64,000 bases of DNA from Bacillus sp. FJAT-26390 (GCF_001682865.1 NZ_MAQX01000036.1:62001-126000), one strand, 5' to 3'. Shown: positions 14,641-24,326, counted from the stretch's first letter. The notes: a model not told the origin generated them from the sequence alone. Made by a program: numbers and translations.

Positions 14641-16353
14641 TTACGCTCCCTTCTGTCTGTGAGCCAAATCAAGCATTTCTTGTGCATGATGCCTTGTTTT
14701 TTCTGTAACCTCTACGCCGCCAAGCATGCGCGCAAGCTCTTCGATTCGAACCGTTCCGATCAGTTCTGTCACGGATGTAGATGTTCGAGCGCCAATAACT
14801 TGTTTTCGAATTTCATAATGGTGATCAGCCATGCATGCTACCTGCGGCAAATGCGTAATCGAAAAAATCTGGCATTTCAAGGCTAGCTTTGACATCTTCT
14901 CCGCGATCGCTTGCGCTGCACGACCACTTACGCCTGTATCAACCTCATCAAATATAAGTACCGGAACTTGATCGATTTCTGCGAAAATGCTCTTTAGGGC
15001 GAGCATTATCCGTGACATCTCTCCTCCGGAAGCAATTTTGCTAAGCGGCTTTAACGGTTCGCCCGGATTTGTAGTAAGCATAAATATCGCTTCGTCCATT
15101 CCATTTATGTGCAATCGAACTTGCTTCGTCTCGTCAGCGTCTCCGACAGAGGAATCGATCTGGACACGGAACTTAGCCGAAGGCATTTGCAGTTGAACCA
15201 GCTCATTCTCGATAGCTTCAGACAGCTTTGCTGCCGCATGCTCCCGGAGCTGCGATAACTCTTGCGCCAGTACAAGTGCTTGATCATATAAGCGTGTTTC
15301 TTCTGCTCTAAATTCTTCAAGCAGCTGGTCGCGATTTTCGATTTTGTCACGGTCAACAATCGTGCGTTCCAAATAAGCTAAAATGTCAGGAATGGATTCG
15401 CCGTATTTACGTTTCAAGCCATTGATCAAATCAAGCCTGTCGTCAACCTGAGAAAGCTGATCCGGATCGGACTCGATGCCGTCGCGGTAATCGCGCAATT
15501 GAAAGGCAGCATCCTCGGCTTGATAAAAGGCAGATTGCAGCTGTTCCAACAAAGGTCCGAGCTTTGCAGCGTCATAGGATTGAATGTCGATTAGCTTGGC
15601 TACCGCTTTGCTGACCATATCAAGACCCTTGCCACCGTATAACAAGGAATAGGCTTCGGAAACGGCATCCATCCTTTTCCCTGCATACATTAGTTTGCGT
15701 CGCTGTTCCGTAAGCAATTCATCCTCCATCGGCTTGAGCTGGGCATTCGTAATTTCTTCAATTTGAAAACGGTACAAATCAAGCATTTGCACATTTTGCC
15801 TCGTTGAATTTTCAAGCTCGCGCAGTGACGCGCGCGTTTGCTGCAATTGGCTGAATATCATCCGGTAATTTTGCTTGCGTTCAATCAACAAATCGCCTGC
15901 GAACAAGTCCAGCCATTCCAGATGCTGCTCGGTTCGAAGCAGCGATTGATGCTCATGCTGACCATGGATATTGACAAGACATTCGCCGATCTCTCGAAGC
16001 ATCGTCATCGTCACAAGCTGTCCATTCACACGGCTGCTGCTTTTCCCATGCGACGAGAGCTCGCGTCTTATGACAAGCATCTCCTCGGATGACGCATGCA
16101 CACCAAGCTTATTCAATACGTTCCAAACCGGATGGCCGGCTGACAGGTCAAACATCGCCTCCATCTCGGCTTTGTCACACCCATACCGTACCATGTCTGC
16201 TGAGCCCCTGCCGCCTACCAGCAAGCTTAGCGCATCAATCAATATTGATTTACCTGCACCTGTTTCTCCTGTCAATACATGAAATCCATGATGAAATGTA
16301 ACGTTTACTTCTTCGATTACCGCTAAATTCCTAATAGACAACTCACGCAGCAT
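14641..16353 (-). CDS. recN: DNA repair protein RecN
   Basis: SMC-like ATPase acting early in double-strand break repair. 570 residues. Walker A GETGAGKSILIDAL near residue 30, long coiled-coil arms in the middle (about 160-350), ABC signature region KIASGGEMSRIMLALK, and Walker B VPVLIFDEVDTGVSG. GGGAGGA precedes the ATG. It lies 15 nt downstream of argR, an arrangement conserved across Bacillota. Confidence 0.96.
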   Translation of the reverse strand: MLRELSIRNLAVIEEVNVTFHHGFHVLTGETGAGKSILIDALSLLVGGRGSADMVRYGCDKAEMEAMFDLSAGHPVWNVLNKLGVHASSEEMLVIRRELSSHGKSSSRVNGQLVTMTMLREIGECLVNIHGQHEHQSLLRTEQHLEWLDLFAGDLLIERKQNYRMIFSQLQQTRASLRELENSTRQNVQMLDLYRFQIEEITNAQLKPMEDELLTEQRRKLMYAGKRMDAVSEAYSLLYGGKGLDMVSKAVAKLIDIQSYDAAKLGPLLEQLQSAFYQAEDAAFQLRDYRDGIESDPDQLSQVDDRLDLINGLKRKYGESIPDILAYLERTIVDRDKIENRDQLLEEFRAEETRLYDQALVLAQELSQLREHAAAKLSEAIENELVQLQMPSAKFRVQIDSSVGDADETKQVRLHINGMDEAIFMLTTNPGEPLKPLSKIASGGEMSRIMLALKSIFAEIDQVPVLIFDEVDTGVSGRAAQAIAEKMSKLALKCQIFSITHLPQVACMADHHYEIRKQVIGARTSTSVTELIGTVRIEELARMLGGVEVTEKTRHHAQEMLDLAHRQKGA

Positions 16354-16368
16354 GGTTTAATATCCTCC

Positions 16369-16821
16369 CTAGTTCAAAAGTTCAAGTAAGCGTTCTACAA
16401 CTTCCGCGCTCTGCGTCTTGGTGCGACAGATCATTAGAATCGTATCGTCGCCGCAGATTGTACCCATAACTTCTGACCATTCCATATTGTCGATCAACGC
16501 ACATATCGTATTGGCCGTTCCGGGAAAACATTTCATTACGACAAGATTGTCGGTAAAATCGATATGTACAAAATGGTCAAGCAGCGCACGCTTAAGCTTA
16601 TGGATCGGATTCGGACGCTGTTGATCCTGCGGTATCGAATATTTATATCTTCCTTCTCCAGCGGGCACCTTAATGAGCATCAGTTCCTTCATATCGCGCG
16701 ATACCGTTGCCTGCGTTACTTGCATGCCGGAATCCCTCAGCGCCTCTACAAGATCCTCCTGCGTCTCGATCACTCGGTTCGTAATAATTTCCTTGATTCG
16801 AAATTGGCGAATCCCTTTCAT
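16369..16821 (-). CDS. argR: Arginine repressor ArgR (AhrC)
   Basis: Arginine-responsive hexameric transcription factor, 150 residues. The N-terminal winged helix has QATVSRDMKELMLIKVP; the C-terminal hexamerisation and arginine-binding domain has FPGTANTICALID and GTICGDDTILMICR with the conserved GDD. GGAGG lies 7 nt before the ATG. Encoded between recN and the 165-residue unknown gene. Confidence 0.96.
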   Translation of the reverse strand: MKGIRQFRIKEIITNRVIETQEDLVEALRDSGMQVTQATVSRDMKELMLIKVPAGEGRYKYSIPQDQQRPNPIHKLKRALLDHFVHIDFTDNLVVMKCFPGTANTICALIDNMEWSEVMGTICGDDTILMICRTKTQSAEVVERLLELLN

Positions 16822-16838
16822 GAAAAAACCTCCATTGT

Positions 16839-17336
16839 TTAGTCTGCAATGTGAAACGTAATTTTACGGATGACCCTCTCCCTTGCGTCAACGAACAAGA
16901 CGCCATCGCATTCAGGCAAGAGCAGTGAATACACGAGCAATCGATCTCTAACTCCGCTTGCCGACCAATCCATCGGCATCCGATCACGCGCTGTTTTCAC
17001 GATATACGTACTATTATCCATTACCGCAATATAATCAATATATAACCGACTTCCTTTGCCAAGCGGCACATCGTCCAGCTTAATCGGAATCGGAACCAAA
17101 TGTTTTCCTGAGGTTACTTCGTAACCAGCCTGCTCCAGCAATCGAATGTTCTCATCATCTGCATCAAGCACCCCGCCTTTGCCAAGCTTGAGGCGATTGA
17201 CGCTTGCCGGCTCATGAAGCCACCGATGAAACATTCTGAACATCCAAAATACAAACAAGCAAGAGGCAACCAGCATAATGAACCAATCTCCGTACGTACC
17301 CACCAGCATCCCCCATTCGTAAATGGATTGTTTCAT
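16839..17336 (-). CDS. Unrecognised membrane-anchored protein
   Basis: 165 residues. One membrane helix (about 17-37, GDWFIMLVASCLFVFWMF), then a soluble domain with LYIDYIAVMDNSTYIVKTARDR and a C-terminal LLLPECDGVLFVDARERVIRKITFH. The hydrophobic strand followed by VKTA resembles PD-(D/E)XK nuclease folds, but the acidic residue before the Lys is missing, so I do not assign that function. No good ribosome site precedes the ATG at 17336; a GTG at residue 12 after GGGGG is an alternative. It interrupts the recN-argR-tlyA run of B. subtilis. Confidence 0.7.
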   Translation of the reverse strand: MKQSIYEWGMLVGTYGDWFIMLVASCLFVFWMFRMFHRWLHEPASVNRLKLGKGGVLDADDENIRLLEQAGYEVTSGKHLVPIPIKLDDVPLGKGSRLYIDYIAVMDNSTYIVKTARDRMPMDWSASGVRDRLLVYSLLLPECDGVLFVDARERVIRKITFHIAD

Positions 17337-17435
17337 TAATCGTTCGCTGCGCTGGGGGTATATTCCTGTTTGCTCATCACACCGAACGTTTGTTTGCTTT
17401 TCTATAGTTTATCAAATCGTGCAGGGCGCTGTAAA

Positions 17436-17473
17436 GAAAAAAAGATGCCGGGCAGCTAAAACTCTGCTCGACA
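17436..17473 (-). terminator. Terminator after tlyA
   Basis: On the minus strand, TGTCGAGCAG (17473-17464) pairs with CTGCCCGGCA (17455-17446), allowing one G-U pair and one mismatch. It is followed by TCTTTTTTTC. It separates the dxs/tlyA operon from the unknown gene. Confidence 0.6.
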
Positions 17474-17492
17474 CCTTCCTGGTTTTGTCGTT

Positions 17493-18323
17493 TTATTTGC
17501 CTGTAGTAAAGGTTTCGTTCGCTTGTTTGACCAAATCAGCTAATGCAACATCATCCGGAATTGCAGCGTTTGGTTCTGCAGCCCATTTCCAATAAGCTAA
17601 AAATTCGATGTTGCCTTCTCCGCCGGTAATGGGCGAGAAGGTTAGATCCTGCAGCATATATCCAAGCTCTGCCGCTGCTGTCAGTACCGTCCTTAGCACA
17701 TCTCTATGCACGGCCGAATCCCGAACAACGCCGGATTTGCCTACTTTTTCGCGACCGGCTTCAAATTGCGGCTTTATTAAAGCTACAATTCCTGAATCAA
17801 CCGAAAGCAACGTAGATAAGGCAGGCAAAATGAGCTTCAATGATATGAACGATACGTCGATAGAAGCGAAGGTTGGCGAAGGTCCCGCCAAATCAGCCGG
17901 CTGCGTGTAGCGAAAGTTGGTTCGCTCCATCACATGAACGCGTTCATCTTGTCTAAGCGACCAATCAAGCTGGTTATAGCCAACATCAATCGCATAAACA
18001 TAAGATGCTCCGTTTTGAAGCGCGCAATCGGTGAAGCCGCCTGTTGACGCGCCAATGTCAAGCATGACGCGTCCCTTTAAATCAATATCGAACTTTCGAA
18101 TGGCCTTCTCAAGCTTCAAGCCGCCGCGGCTGACATAGGGATGCAAAGCCCCTTTTACTTTAATATCTGCCGTACGCGCTACTTTCATTCCGCTTTTGTC
18201 GACAGGCTCATCATTTACGAGCACCAGGCCTGCCATCAAAGCTGCTTTTGCTTTTTCTCTGCTTTCGTAAAACCCGCGCTCTACAAGCAGCACGTCAATC
18301 CGTTCTTTCGCTGTTGTTGTCAT
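17493..18323 (-). CDS. tlyA: TlyA-family rRNA 2'-O-methyltransferase (YqxC)
   Basis: 276 residues. N-terminal S4 RNA-binding domain (about 8-65, with RIDVLLVERGFYESREKAKA), then an FtsJ-like methyltransferase with the SAM motif LDIGASTGGFTDCAL, VYAIDVGYNQLDW and IDVSFISLK. TlyA proteins methylate 16S/23S rRNA and were once called hemolysins; the exact target here is not shown. 15 nt downstream of dxs, so one operon. Confidence 0.9.
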   Translation of the reverse strand: MTTTAKERIDVLLVERGFYESREKAKAALMAGLVLVNDEPVDKSGMKVARTADIKVKGALHPYVSRGGLKLEKAIRKFDIDLKGRVMLDIGASTGGFTDCALQNGASYVYAIDVGYNQLDWSLRQDERVHVMERTNFRYTQPADLAGPSPTFASIDVSFISLKLILPALSTLLSVDSGIVALIKPQFEAGREKVGKSGVVRDSAVHRDVLRTVLTAAAELGYMLQDLTFSPITGGEGNIEFLAYWKWAAEPNAAIPDDVALADLVKQANETFTTGK

Positions 18324-18338
18324 CTTTCTCCCTCGAAC

Positions 18339-20237
18339 CTACTTTTGTCCAGTAACCCGTTTCATGCGCTTTGGCTGCATGGCTTTCATCTCAGCCGCTA
18401 CTCTCTCAGATGTCAAACCAATTTCTTTTCTCTGTTCTTTGATCGAACCATGCTCCACGAATATGTCTGGAACGCCGATAATCTTAATCGAAAGGCCATA
18501 GATGCCTTTGAGGGAATAGAACTCAAGCACCGCGCTTCCCATGCCGCCAAGCTCAGAGCCTTCCTCCAGCACAATCATATGTTTCCCTTCGGCAGCTAGG
18601 GATAAAAGCATCTGCTCGTCAAGCGGTTTAATAAATCGAGCATTCACGATTTGAATATTAAGACCTTCACGCTTCAGCAATTCAGCAGCTTCCTCAGCAA
18701 CCTGCAGCATAGGTCCGATTGCCAAAATAACGCCGGAATCTCCCTCGCGAACCGTCTCCCACTTGCCGATCGGAAGTGCTTGCGGATCGGCGTCCATTGC
18801 TACGCCTAGTCCTGCAATGCGCGGATAACGAACAGCGATTGGGCCATCATTATAATCAACGGCTGTTTTCAGCATTTGTCTAAGCTCATTCTCATCCTTT
18901 GGCATCATAATAACCAAATTCGGTATATGCCTTAGGAATGCGATATCATATACGCCATGATGCGTCTCGCCATCTGGGCCAACGAAGCCCGCACGGTCGA
19001 TCGCGAAAATGACGTTTAAGTTTTGACGGCAAATATCATGCACAACTTGGTCATAGGCCCGCTGCAGGAAGGTCGAGTAAACCGCGAAAACGGGTTTCAT
19101 CCCTTCAAGAGCGAGCGCAGCGGACATTGTAGCGGCATGCTGCTCGGCTATTCCCACATCGATCATTCGGTTAGGGAATCTGGCTGCAAATGGAAGCAAA
19201 CCGGAGCCGCCAGGCATGGCAGGCGTGACTGCGATGATTCGCTCATCCTTCTCTGCTAATTCAATCAGCATCTTGCCGAATACATCTGTATATACAGGAG
19301 GGCCGACCGCTTTTACAACTTGGCCGGATTCGATCTTGTACGGCGTAATGCCATGCCATTTGAACGAATCAGCTTCTGCAGGCGAGTAGCCTTTCCCTTT
19401 TATTGTCAGCACATGAACGAGCACAGGACCAGGCATCGAATCGGCTTGGCGCATAATATCAATAACTTGCTCGATATCATGGCCGTCAACCGGACCCAGA
19501 TAAGTAAGTCCAAATTGTTCGAACAAAATACCGCTGACAAGCAAGTATTTCAAGCTATCCTTGAAGCGCTCAGCCGTCTTGGCAAGCTTGCCGCCAATAG
19601 CCGGTACTTTGTTCAACAATTGCTGTAGCTCGTCTTTGGCTTTATGGTAATGGCGATCAGTCCGAATTTTCCCTAAATAATGATGCAATGCGCCAACGTT
19701 CGGAGCGATGGACATCTCATTATCGTTCAAAACGACGATGAGATCTTTTTTCTCGTGTCCGATATGATTTAATGCTTCGAGTGCCATCCCGCCAGTTAGC
19801 GCACCGTCACCGATAACCGCTACCACGCGATTGCTCTCGCCCTTCAGGTCGCGGGCAAGCGCCATCCCCATTGCAGCTGATAAAGAGGTGCTGCTATGTC
19901 CGGCTTCCCAAACGTCATGCTCGCTTTCAGCGCGTTTGACGAAACCGCACAGCCCTTTGTATTGCCTTAACGTATCAAACCGATCCATGCGGCCAGTTAA
20001 AATTTTGTGTACATATGATTGATGCCCAACGTCAAAAATAAATTTATCCTCTGGACTGTTAAATAAATAATGCATGGCTAGGGTCAGTTCTACGACTCCT
20101 AAGTTAGGAGCGAGATGACCACCCGTAACGGAAAGCTTCTCAATAAGGAACTGACGGATTTCACCAGCCAGTTGCTCTAGCTGAGCGGTAGTCAAAGCTT
20201 TCAAATCTTGAGGTCCGTTAATCTGGTCAAGCAGCAC
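18339..20237 (-). CDS. dxs: 1-deoxy-D-xylulose-5-phosphate synthase
   Basis: First step of the MEP isoprenoid pathway: pyruvate plus glyceraldehyde 3-phosphate give DXP, with thiamine diphosphate. The GTG at 20237 (MLLDQINGP) has GAGGAAA 6 nt upstream and gives 632 residues, nearly the same as B. subtilis (633); the frame stays open to 20288. Motifs: GHQSYVHKILTGR, cofactor motif GDGALTGGMALEALN...NDNEMS, GIAEQHAATMSAAL with the catalytic Glu, and DRAGFVGPDGETHHG. Co-transcribed with ispA upstream and tlyA downstream. Confidence 0.97.
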   Translation of the reverse strand: MLLDQINGPQDLKALTTAQLEQLAGEIRQFLIEKLSVTGGHLAPNLGVVELTLAMHYLFNSPEDKFIFDVGHQSYVHKILTGRMDRFDTLRQYKGLCGFVKRAESEHDVWEAGHSSTSLSAAMGMALARDLKGESNRVVAVIGDGALTGGMALEALNHIGHEKKDLIVVLNDNEMSIAPNVGALHHYLGKIRTDRHYHKAKDELQQLLNKVPAIGGKLAKTAERFKDSLKYLLVSGILFEQFGLTYLGPVDGHDIEQVIDIMRQADSMPGPVLVHVLTIKGKGYSPAEADSFKWHGITPYKIESGQVVKAVGPPVYTDVFGKMLIELAEKDERIIAVTPAMPGGSGLLPFAARFPNRMIDVGIAEQHAATMSAALALEGMKPVFAVYSTFLQRAYDQVVHDICRQNLNVIFAIDRAGFVGPDGETHHGVYDIAFLRHIPNLVIMMPKDENELRQMLKTAVDYNDGPIAVRYPRIAGLGVAMDADPQALPIGKWETVREGDSGVILAIGPMLQVAEEAAELLKREGLNIQIVNARFIKPLDEQMLLSLAAEGKHMIVLEEGSELGGMGSAVLEFYSLKGIYGLSIKIIGVPDIFVEHGSIKEQRKEIGLTSERVAAEMKAMQPKRMKRVTGQK

Positions 20238-20355
20238 GTTACTTTCCTCGCTTTCGCGGACAGCCTTAAACTGCCGTCCCATGTACATCTACATTTTTCC
20301 TATTATAGCATACTGAGCTTTGTTTCCCAACCAAAATGGAAAAAGCATTACATTC

Positions 20356-21270
20356 TCAATGGTCGCGCCCGACGAGATAGTCTGCAATTTCAAGCAATCG
20401 ATCCGGCGCTGCAAACTCTGCTTCCAGCACGGCTGACTTTGCTTCCTGTGTCAATCGTTCGACCTGAGCCTTGCTCTCTTCTATTCCGATAAGGAAAGGA
20501 TAGGTAACTTTATTTTGCTCTACATCGCTATTTGTTTTTTTGCCAAGCTTCTGCTCGTCGCCGATCAAATCCAAAATATCGTCTTGAATTTGGAAAGCAA
20601 GACCGATATTACGGCCGTAAAGCGCCAAAAGCTCTAGCTGCTTATCGTTTGCTCCGCCGATTCTGCCGCCTGCTGTCACTGAGAAAACAATCAAATCGCT
20701 TGTTTTGTGAAGGTGGATATATTCGAGCTCACCGATGGAAGTGATCCCTTGTTCGCCTAGCATGTCAGCAACCTGCCCGCCAACCATGCCCGGAGCACCG
20801 GCTAGTTTAGCCAAATCCTCGACGATCGCAAGCGCTACCTCAGCCGCAATGCCGCCTTGGCGAGCCGCCTGAGGAATCAAATGGAAGGCGTGCGTAAGCA
20901 GCGCATCCCCAGCTAAAATCGCCATCGCCTCTCCAAACACTTTATGGTTCGTTAACTTGCCTCTGCGGTAATCGTCATTATCCATCGCTGGCAAATCATC
21001 ATGAACTAATGAATAAGTGTGAATGAATTCTACTGCAGTGGCAACGGGCAAGGCAGCTTCAAAAGCTGACGATTTGCCAAAAACAGCTTCTGCAGCCGAT
21101 AAAACGAGTGCAGGTCTTAGCCGTTTGCCGCCTGCTTCAAGCGAATACTGCATCGCCTCGCGCAGTCGCACAGGAACATCCCATGAGCTCGGAAGCGATT
21201 GTTTAAGCGAAGCCTCGATAAGCTCCACGCATTGCGATAAATACGCTTTTATTGCCGCCCTCTCGTTCAA
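20356..21270 (-). CDS. ispA: Polyprenyl (farnesyl) diphosphate synthase
   Basis: Condenses isopentenyl diphosphate with allylic diphosphates, usually to farnesyl diphosphate. 304 residues. Both Asp-rich motifs are present: first DDLPAMDNDDYRRGK, second FQIQDDILD. Start is TTG at 21270 (MNERAAIK) with AAAGGGG about 8 nt upstream. Two bases separate it from the xseB stop. The product feeds quinones, carriers and possibly the triterpene-type cyclase near 55 kb. Confidence 0.94.
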   Translation of the reverse strand: MNERAAIKAYLSQCVELIEASLKQSLPSSWDVPVRLREAMQYSLEAGGKRLRPALVLSAAEAVFGKSSAFEAALPVATAVEFIHTYSLVHDDLPAMDNDDYRRGKLTNHKVFGEAMAILAGDALLTHAFHLIPQAARQGGIAAEVALAIVEDLAKLAGAPGMVGGQVADMLGEQGITSIGELEYIHLHKTSDLIVFSVTAGGRIGGANDKQLELLALYGRNIGLAFQIQDDILDLIGDEQKLGKKTNSDVEQNKVTYPFLIGIEESKAQVERLTQEAKSAVLEAEFAAPDRLLEIADYLVGRDH

Positions 21271-21272
21271 GC

Positions 21273-21533
21273 TTATTCCCCTTTATCTTCGTTCACATCC
21301 GCAAACGGTTTTTTCTGGAAGCCTTGCTCTGTTTCGATCAACAATTCGATTTTACGCTCAACCTGCTCTAGCTTGCCTCCGCAAAGCTGAGACAGCTTCA
21401 TGCCTTCTTGGAACAGCTCAATCGCCGTCTCAAGAGGCACATCGCCGCTCTCAAGCTTAGTTACGATGGAATCAAGCCGCTCCATCGCCTGTTCAAATGT
21501 AAGCTCAGGCTCCGTTTTTTTTGTTGCTGCCAT
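21273..21533 (-). CDS. xseB: Exodeoxyribonuclease VII small subunit
   Basis: 86 residues, helical. Family core LTFEQAMERLDSIVTKLESG and LETAIELFQEGMKLSQLC. Binds the C-terminal part of XseA to form the single-strand-specific exonuclease. Its ATG lies 29 nt inside the xseA 3' end, indicating coupling. Confidence 0.95.
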   Translation of the reverse strand: MAATKKTEPELTFEQAMERLDSIVTKLESGDVPLETAIELFQEGMKLSQLCGGKLEQVERKIELLIETEQGFQKKPFADVNEDKGE

Positions 21534-22887
21534 CGATTTGATCTCCTCTCAATGAATCTACATGACAGTCCAGCTGACCGTCTGCTACCTTCACCTTAAC
21601 GATATCGCCTAGCTTTACATCTTGAATCGATTTGATTAACCGCTGTTCTTGCTCGTCATACACGAGGCTGTATCCTCTTGACATAACCTTTAATGGGCTT
21701 AAAGCGTCCAGCTGTCTCATTGTGCTGTACAGCTTATGCTTATTTTCTTTGACGTTCATATTCATCGCTTGCTCTAGCTGCTTTTTGGCCGTCTGCCACC
21801 TCTTTGCCGCAAAAGCGACACGGTCGCCGGGATGATGCCCCGCCAGCGTCGTTTGCAGTCTTGCAAGGCGTGTATGTCCACGGTCGGCTATTCGTTTTGT
21901 CCGCTGCTCAAGCTGCTCCGACAGCCGGTCAAGCCGCTCGGCCTGCTCCAGCAAATACCTTCGCGGGTGTAAGAAGAACGGCGAGCGCCGTAGGCGCTGA
22001 AGCTTCTTATGCTCGTCTTGGACGCGGTACCTAATGCCTTGAACAAGGCGCTGTTGCTGGCGTTGCAGCTGTTGCTGTAATTCTGTAACGCTTGGAACAG
22101 CAAGCTCAGCCGCCGCAGTTGGAGTAGCAGCACGCAAATCAGCTGCAAAATCAGCAATCGTAAAATCCGTCTCATGCCCTACTGCGCTTATAACAGGAAT
22201 TTCGGAGGCAGCGATGCTTCGGGCAACCGACTCCTCATTGAACGCCCACAGCTCTTCTAGTGATCCGCCGCCTCGCCCAACAATTAATACGTCAGCTTCG
22301 CCAAAACGATTCATTGCTTCTATAGCTTTAACTATAGAAGGCGCTGCCTGCGTTCCTTGTACGAGTACGGGATAGACATATACGGGGATTAAAGGGTAAC
22401 GCCGCTGCAACGTAATGATGATATCCCGTACTGCTGCTCCTGTTGGTGAAGTGATGATACCAATTGCTTTAGGAAAAAGCGGTATAGCGCGTTTGCGAGA
22501 CTCGGCGAACAGCCCCTCTGCGCTTAGCTTGCTTTTAAGCTGCTCGAACGCTAGATATAAGCTTCCAATCCCGTCCGGCTGCATGGAGCTAACATAAAAC
22601 TGATAGTTGCCATCTCGCTCATAGACCGATATATTCCCTCTAGCTATTACTTTAGCGCCTTCTTTGGGGATAAATGGAAGGCGCTGGTTATAAGACGCAA
22701 ACATAATCGATTTTATCCGGCTCTCGCTATCCTTCAGCGTAAAGTACATATGTCCGCTGGAATGATGCGTGAAGTTCGAAATCTCGCCGCGCAGCCAAAC
22801 ATCTCCGAGCAGGGCATCCGACTCCATTTTCATTTTAATATATCGATTAAGTTCTTTTATGGAATAAATTCGAGGCTGATCTGCCAT
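21505..22887 (-). CDS. xseA: Exodeoxyribonuclease VII large subunit
   Basis: Catalytic subunit of ExoVII. N-terminal OB-fold (VWLRGEISNF...HMYFTLKD), catalytic core with GIITSPTGAAVRDI, IVGRGGGSLEELWAFN and ISAVGHETDFTIAD, then a long coiled coil (about 270-380) and a C-terminal segment for XseB. The ATG at 22887 is preferred (GAGGG 5 nt upstream); a GTG at 22899 is in frame but abuts its ribosome site. 460 residues. The start follows folD closely. Confidence 0.96.
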   Translation of the reverse strand: MADQPRIYSIKELNRYIKMKMESDALLGDVWLRGEISNFTHHSSGHMYFTLKDSESRIKSIMFASYNQRLPFIPKEGAKVIARGNISVYERDGNYQFYVSSMQPDGIGSLYLAFEQLKSKLSAEGLFAESRKRAIPLFPKAIGIITSPTGAAVRDIIITLQRRYPLIPVYVYPVLVQGTQAAPSIVKAIEAMNRFGEADVLIVGRGGGSLEELWAFNEESVARSIAASEIPVISAVGHETDFTIADFAADLRAATPTAAAELAVPSVTELQQQLQRQQQRLVQGIRYRVQDEHKKLQRLRRSPFFLHPRRYLLEQAERLDRLSEQLEQRTKRIADRGHTRLARLQTTLAGHHPGDRVAFAAKRWQTAKKQLEQAMNMNVKENKHKLYSTMRQLDALSPLKVMSRGYSLVYDEQEQRLIKSIQDVKLGDIVKVKVADGQLDCHVDSLRGDQIDGSNKKNGA

Positions 22888-22895
22888 GCCTGCCC

Positions 22896-23756
22896 TCACC
22901 CCTTAATTCCGTTTGCCCTTTTTGCAGCTGTAATCGTATTTTTCATCAGCAGCGTAATCGTCATTGGACCTACTCCGCCCGGTACTGGCGTAATGTAGCC
23001 TGCTGTATCCAAACAATCGTCAAAATCAACATCACCCGCAAGCTTCCCGTCAGGCAGTCGGTTAATGCCTACGTCAATAACGATTGCGCCTGGTTTGACG
23101 AATTTGCTGTCGATCGCTTTCGCTTTGCCGATGGCAACGACAAGAATATCCGCTTGTTTAGCGATTTCTTCCATGTTCGCTGTACGCGAATGGCAAATCG
23201 TAACCGTCGCATTCTCGCGCAGCAGCAGCATCGCTACCGGCTTGCCGACGATGTTGCTTCTGCCGATAACTACGGCATGTTTCCCTGAAATGTCAACACC
23301 GCTGCGTTTGATGAGCTCGATTACGCCAGCAGGCGTACATGGCAGCAAGCTGTCGTCTCCAATAACCAGATTGCCTACGCTCTCCGGATGGAAGCCGTCA
23401 ACATCCTTATCTACATGAATGGCATCAATAACAGCTTTCTCGTTAATATGCTTAGGAAGCGGCAATTGAACAAGAATACCGTTAATGGATGCTTGGTTGT
23501 TTAAACGGTCGATTACGGCAAGCAGCTCTTCTTCGCTAGTGTCAGCCGCAAGACGATGGACCTCGGAATAGAAGCCTAGCTGCTGGCAAGCTTTTTCCTT
23601 CGAGCCAACGTAAACTTTAGAAGCAGGATCTTCGCCTACGAGTACAACTGCCAAACCAGGGATGATCCCTTTTTCTTTTAAGTCTGCAGTTTCCGTAATC
23701 ATTTCCTCACGGATAAGGTCGGATATTTTCTTTCCTTCAATGATTTGTGCGCACAT
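22896..23756 (-). CDS. folD: Bifunctional methylenetetrahydrofolate dehydrogenase/cyclohydrolase
   Basis: Interconverts 5,10-methylene-THF and 10-formyl-THF for one-carbon metabolism. 286 residues. Catalytic region VYVGSKEKACQQLGF with the conserved Lys, the QLPLPKHI box, VDGFHPESVG, and the dinucleotide motif VVIGRSNIVGKP. The ATG at 23756 (MCAQII) has AAGGAG 9 nt upstream, so the seven upstream in-frame residues are left out. Operon member between nusB and xseA. Confidence 0.96.
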   Translation of the reverse strand: MCAQIIEGKKISDLIREEMITETADLKEKGIIPGLAVVLVGEDPASKVYVGSKEKACQQLGFYSEVHRLAADTSEEELLAVIDRLNNQASINGILVQLPLPKHINEKAVIDAIHVDKDVDGFHPESVGNLVIGDDSLLPCTPAGVIELIKRSGVDISGKHAVVIGRSNIVGKPVAMLLLRENATVTICHSRTANMEEIAKQADILVVAIGKAKAIDSKFVKPGAIVIDVGINRLPDGKLAGDVDFDDCLDTAGYITPVPGGVGPMTITLLMKNTITAAKRANGIKG

Positions 23757-23821
23757 AGCTCCAGTCTCCTTTTGCATTGATGAATGTTGGATTTCAATTG
23801 ATCGTGTTTAGCTTAATGCGA

Positions 23822-24265
23822 TTAAGATTTCAACTCTTCAATTTCAGTCAGCAATTTACCGAGTACGCCATTAACAAACTTTCCGGACTCCTCGGTGCCA
23901 AAATGTTTAGCAAGCTCAATCGCTTCATTAATTGTTGCTTTAGGCGGAACGTCATCGCGGAATACCATCTCATAGCAAGCTAATCTGAGTACTTGACGAT
24001 CAACCCGCGACAAACGGTCGATGTGCCAGCCGGTCAAATATTGCTGCAGCATGCCGTCAATCGCCTGTCTGTGCTCCATTACGCCTAATACGATCTCACG
24101 AGCGAACTCGTCTGTGCTGCCAATCTCGGATGGATCGGCTCCAATTTCATTCTCTTGACGAAGCTCGTCCATTAGCATATCAACGGCTTCTGCTGCCGAA
24201 ACCTCATTCATTTCCATTTGGTATAAGCTTGATACTGCAATTTCCCGTGCTAATCTACGTTTCAT
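23822..24265 (-). CDS. nusB: Transcription antitermination factor NusB
   Basis: All-helical RNA-binding protein that joins NusE (S10) on boxA in rRNA transcripts. 147 residues. Typical N-terminus RRLAREIAVSSLYQMEM and C-terminal PPKATINEAIELAKHFG plus KFVNGVLGKL. GGAGGTCAC precedes the ATG. A small CGGCAG/CTGCCG hairpin (24277-24292) sits just upstream of the ribosome site. A terminator for the DUF2273 gene lies further upstream, so nusB probably has its own promoter. Confidence 0.95.
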   Translation of the reverse strand: MKRRLAREIAVSSLYQMEMNEVSAAEAVDMLMDELRQENEIGADPSEIGSTDEFAREIVLGVMEHRQAIDGMLQQYLTGWHIDRLSRVDRQVLRLACYEMVFRDDVPPKATINEAIELAKHFGTEESGKFVNGVLGKLLTEIEELKS

Positions 24266-24326
24266 GTGACCTCCGCGGCAGCTTTCTGCCGATAAAATGG
24301 TTAAATTCTTGTAAACTCAATATTCC

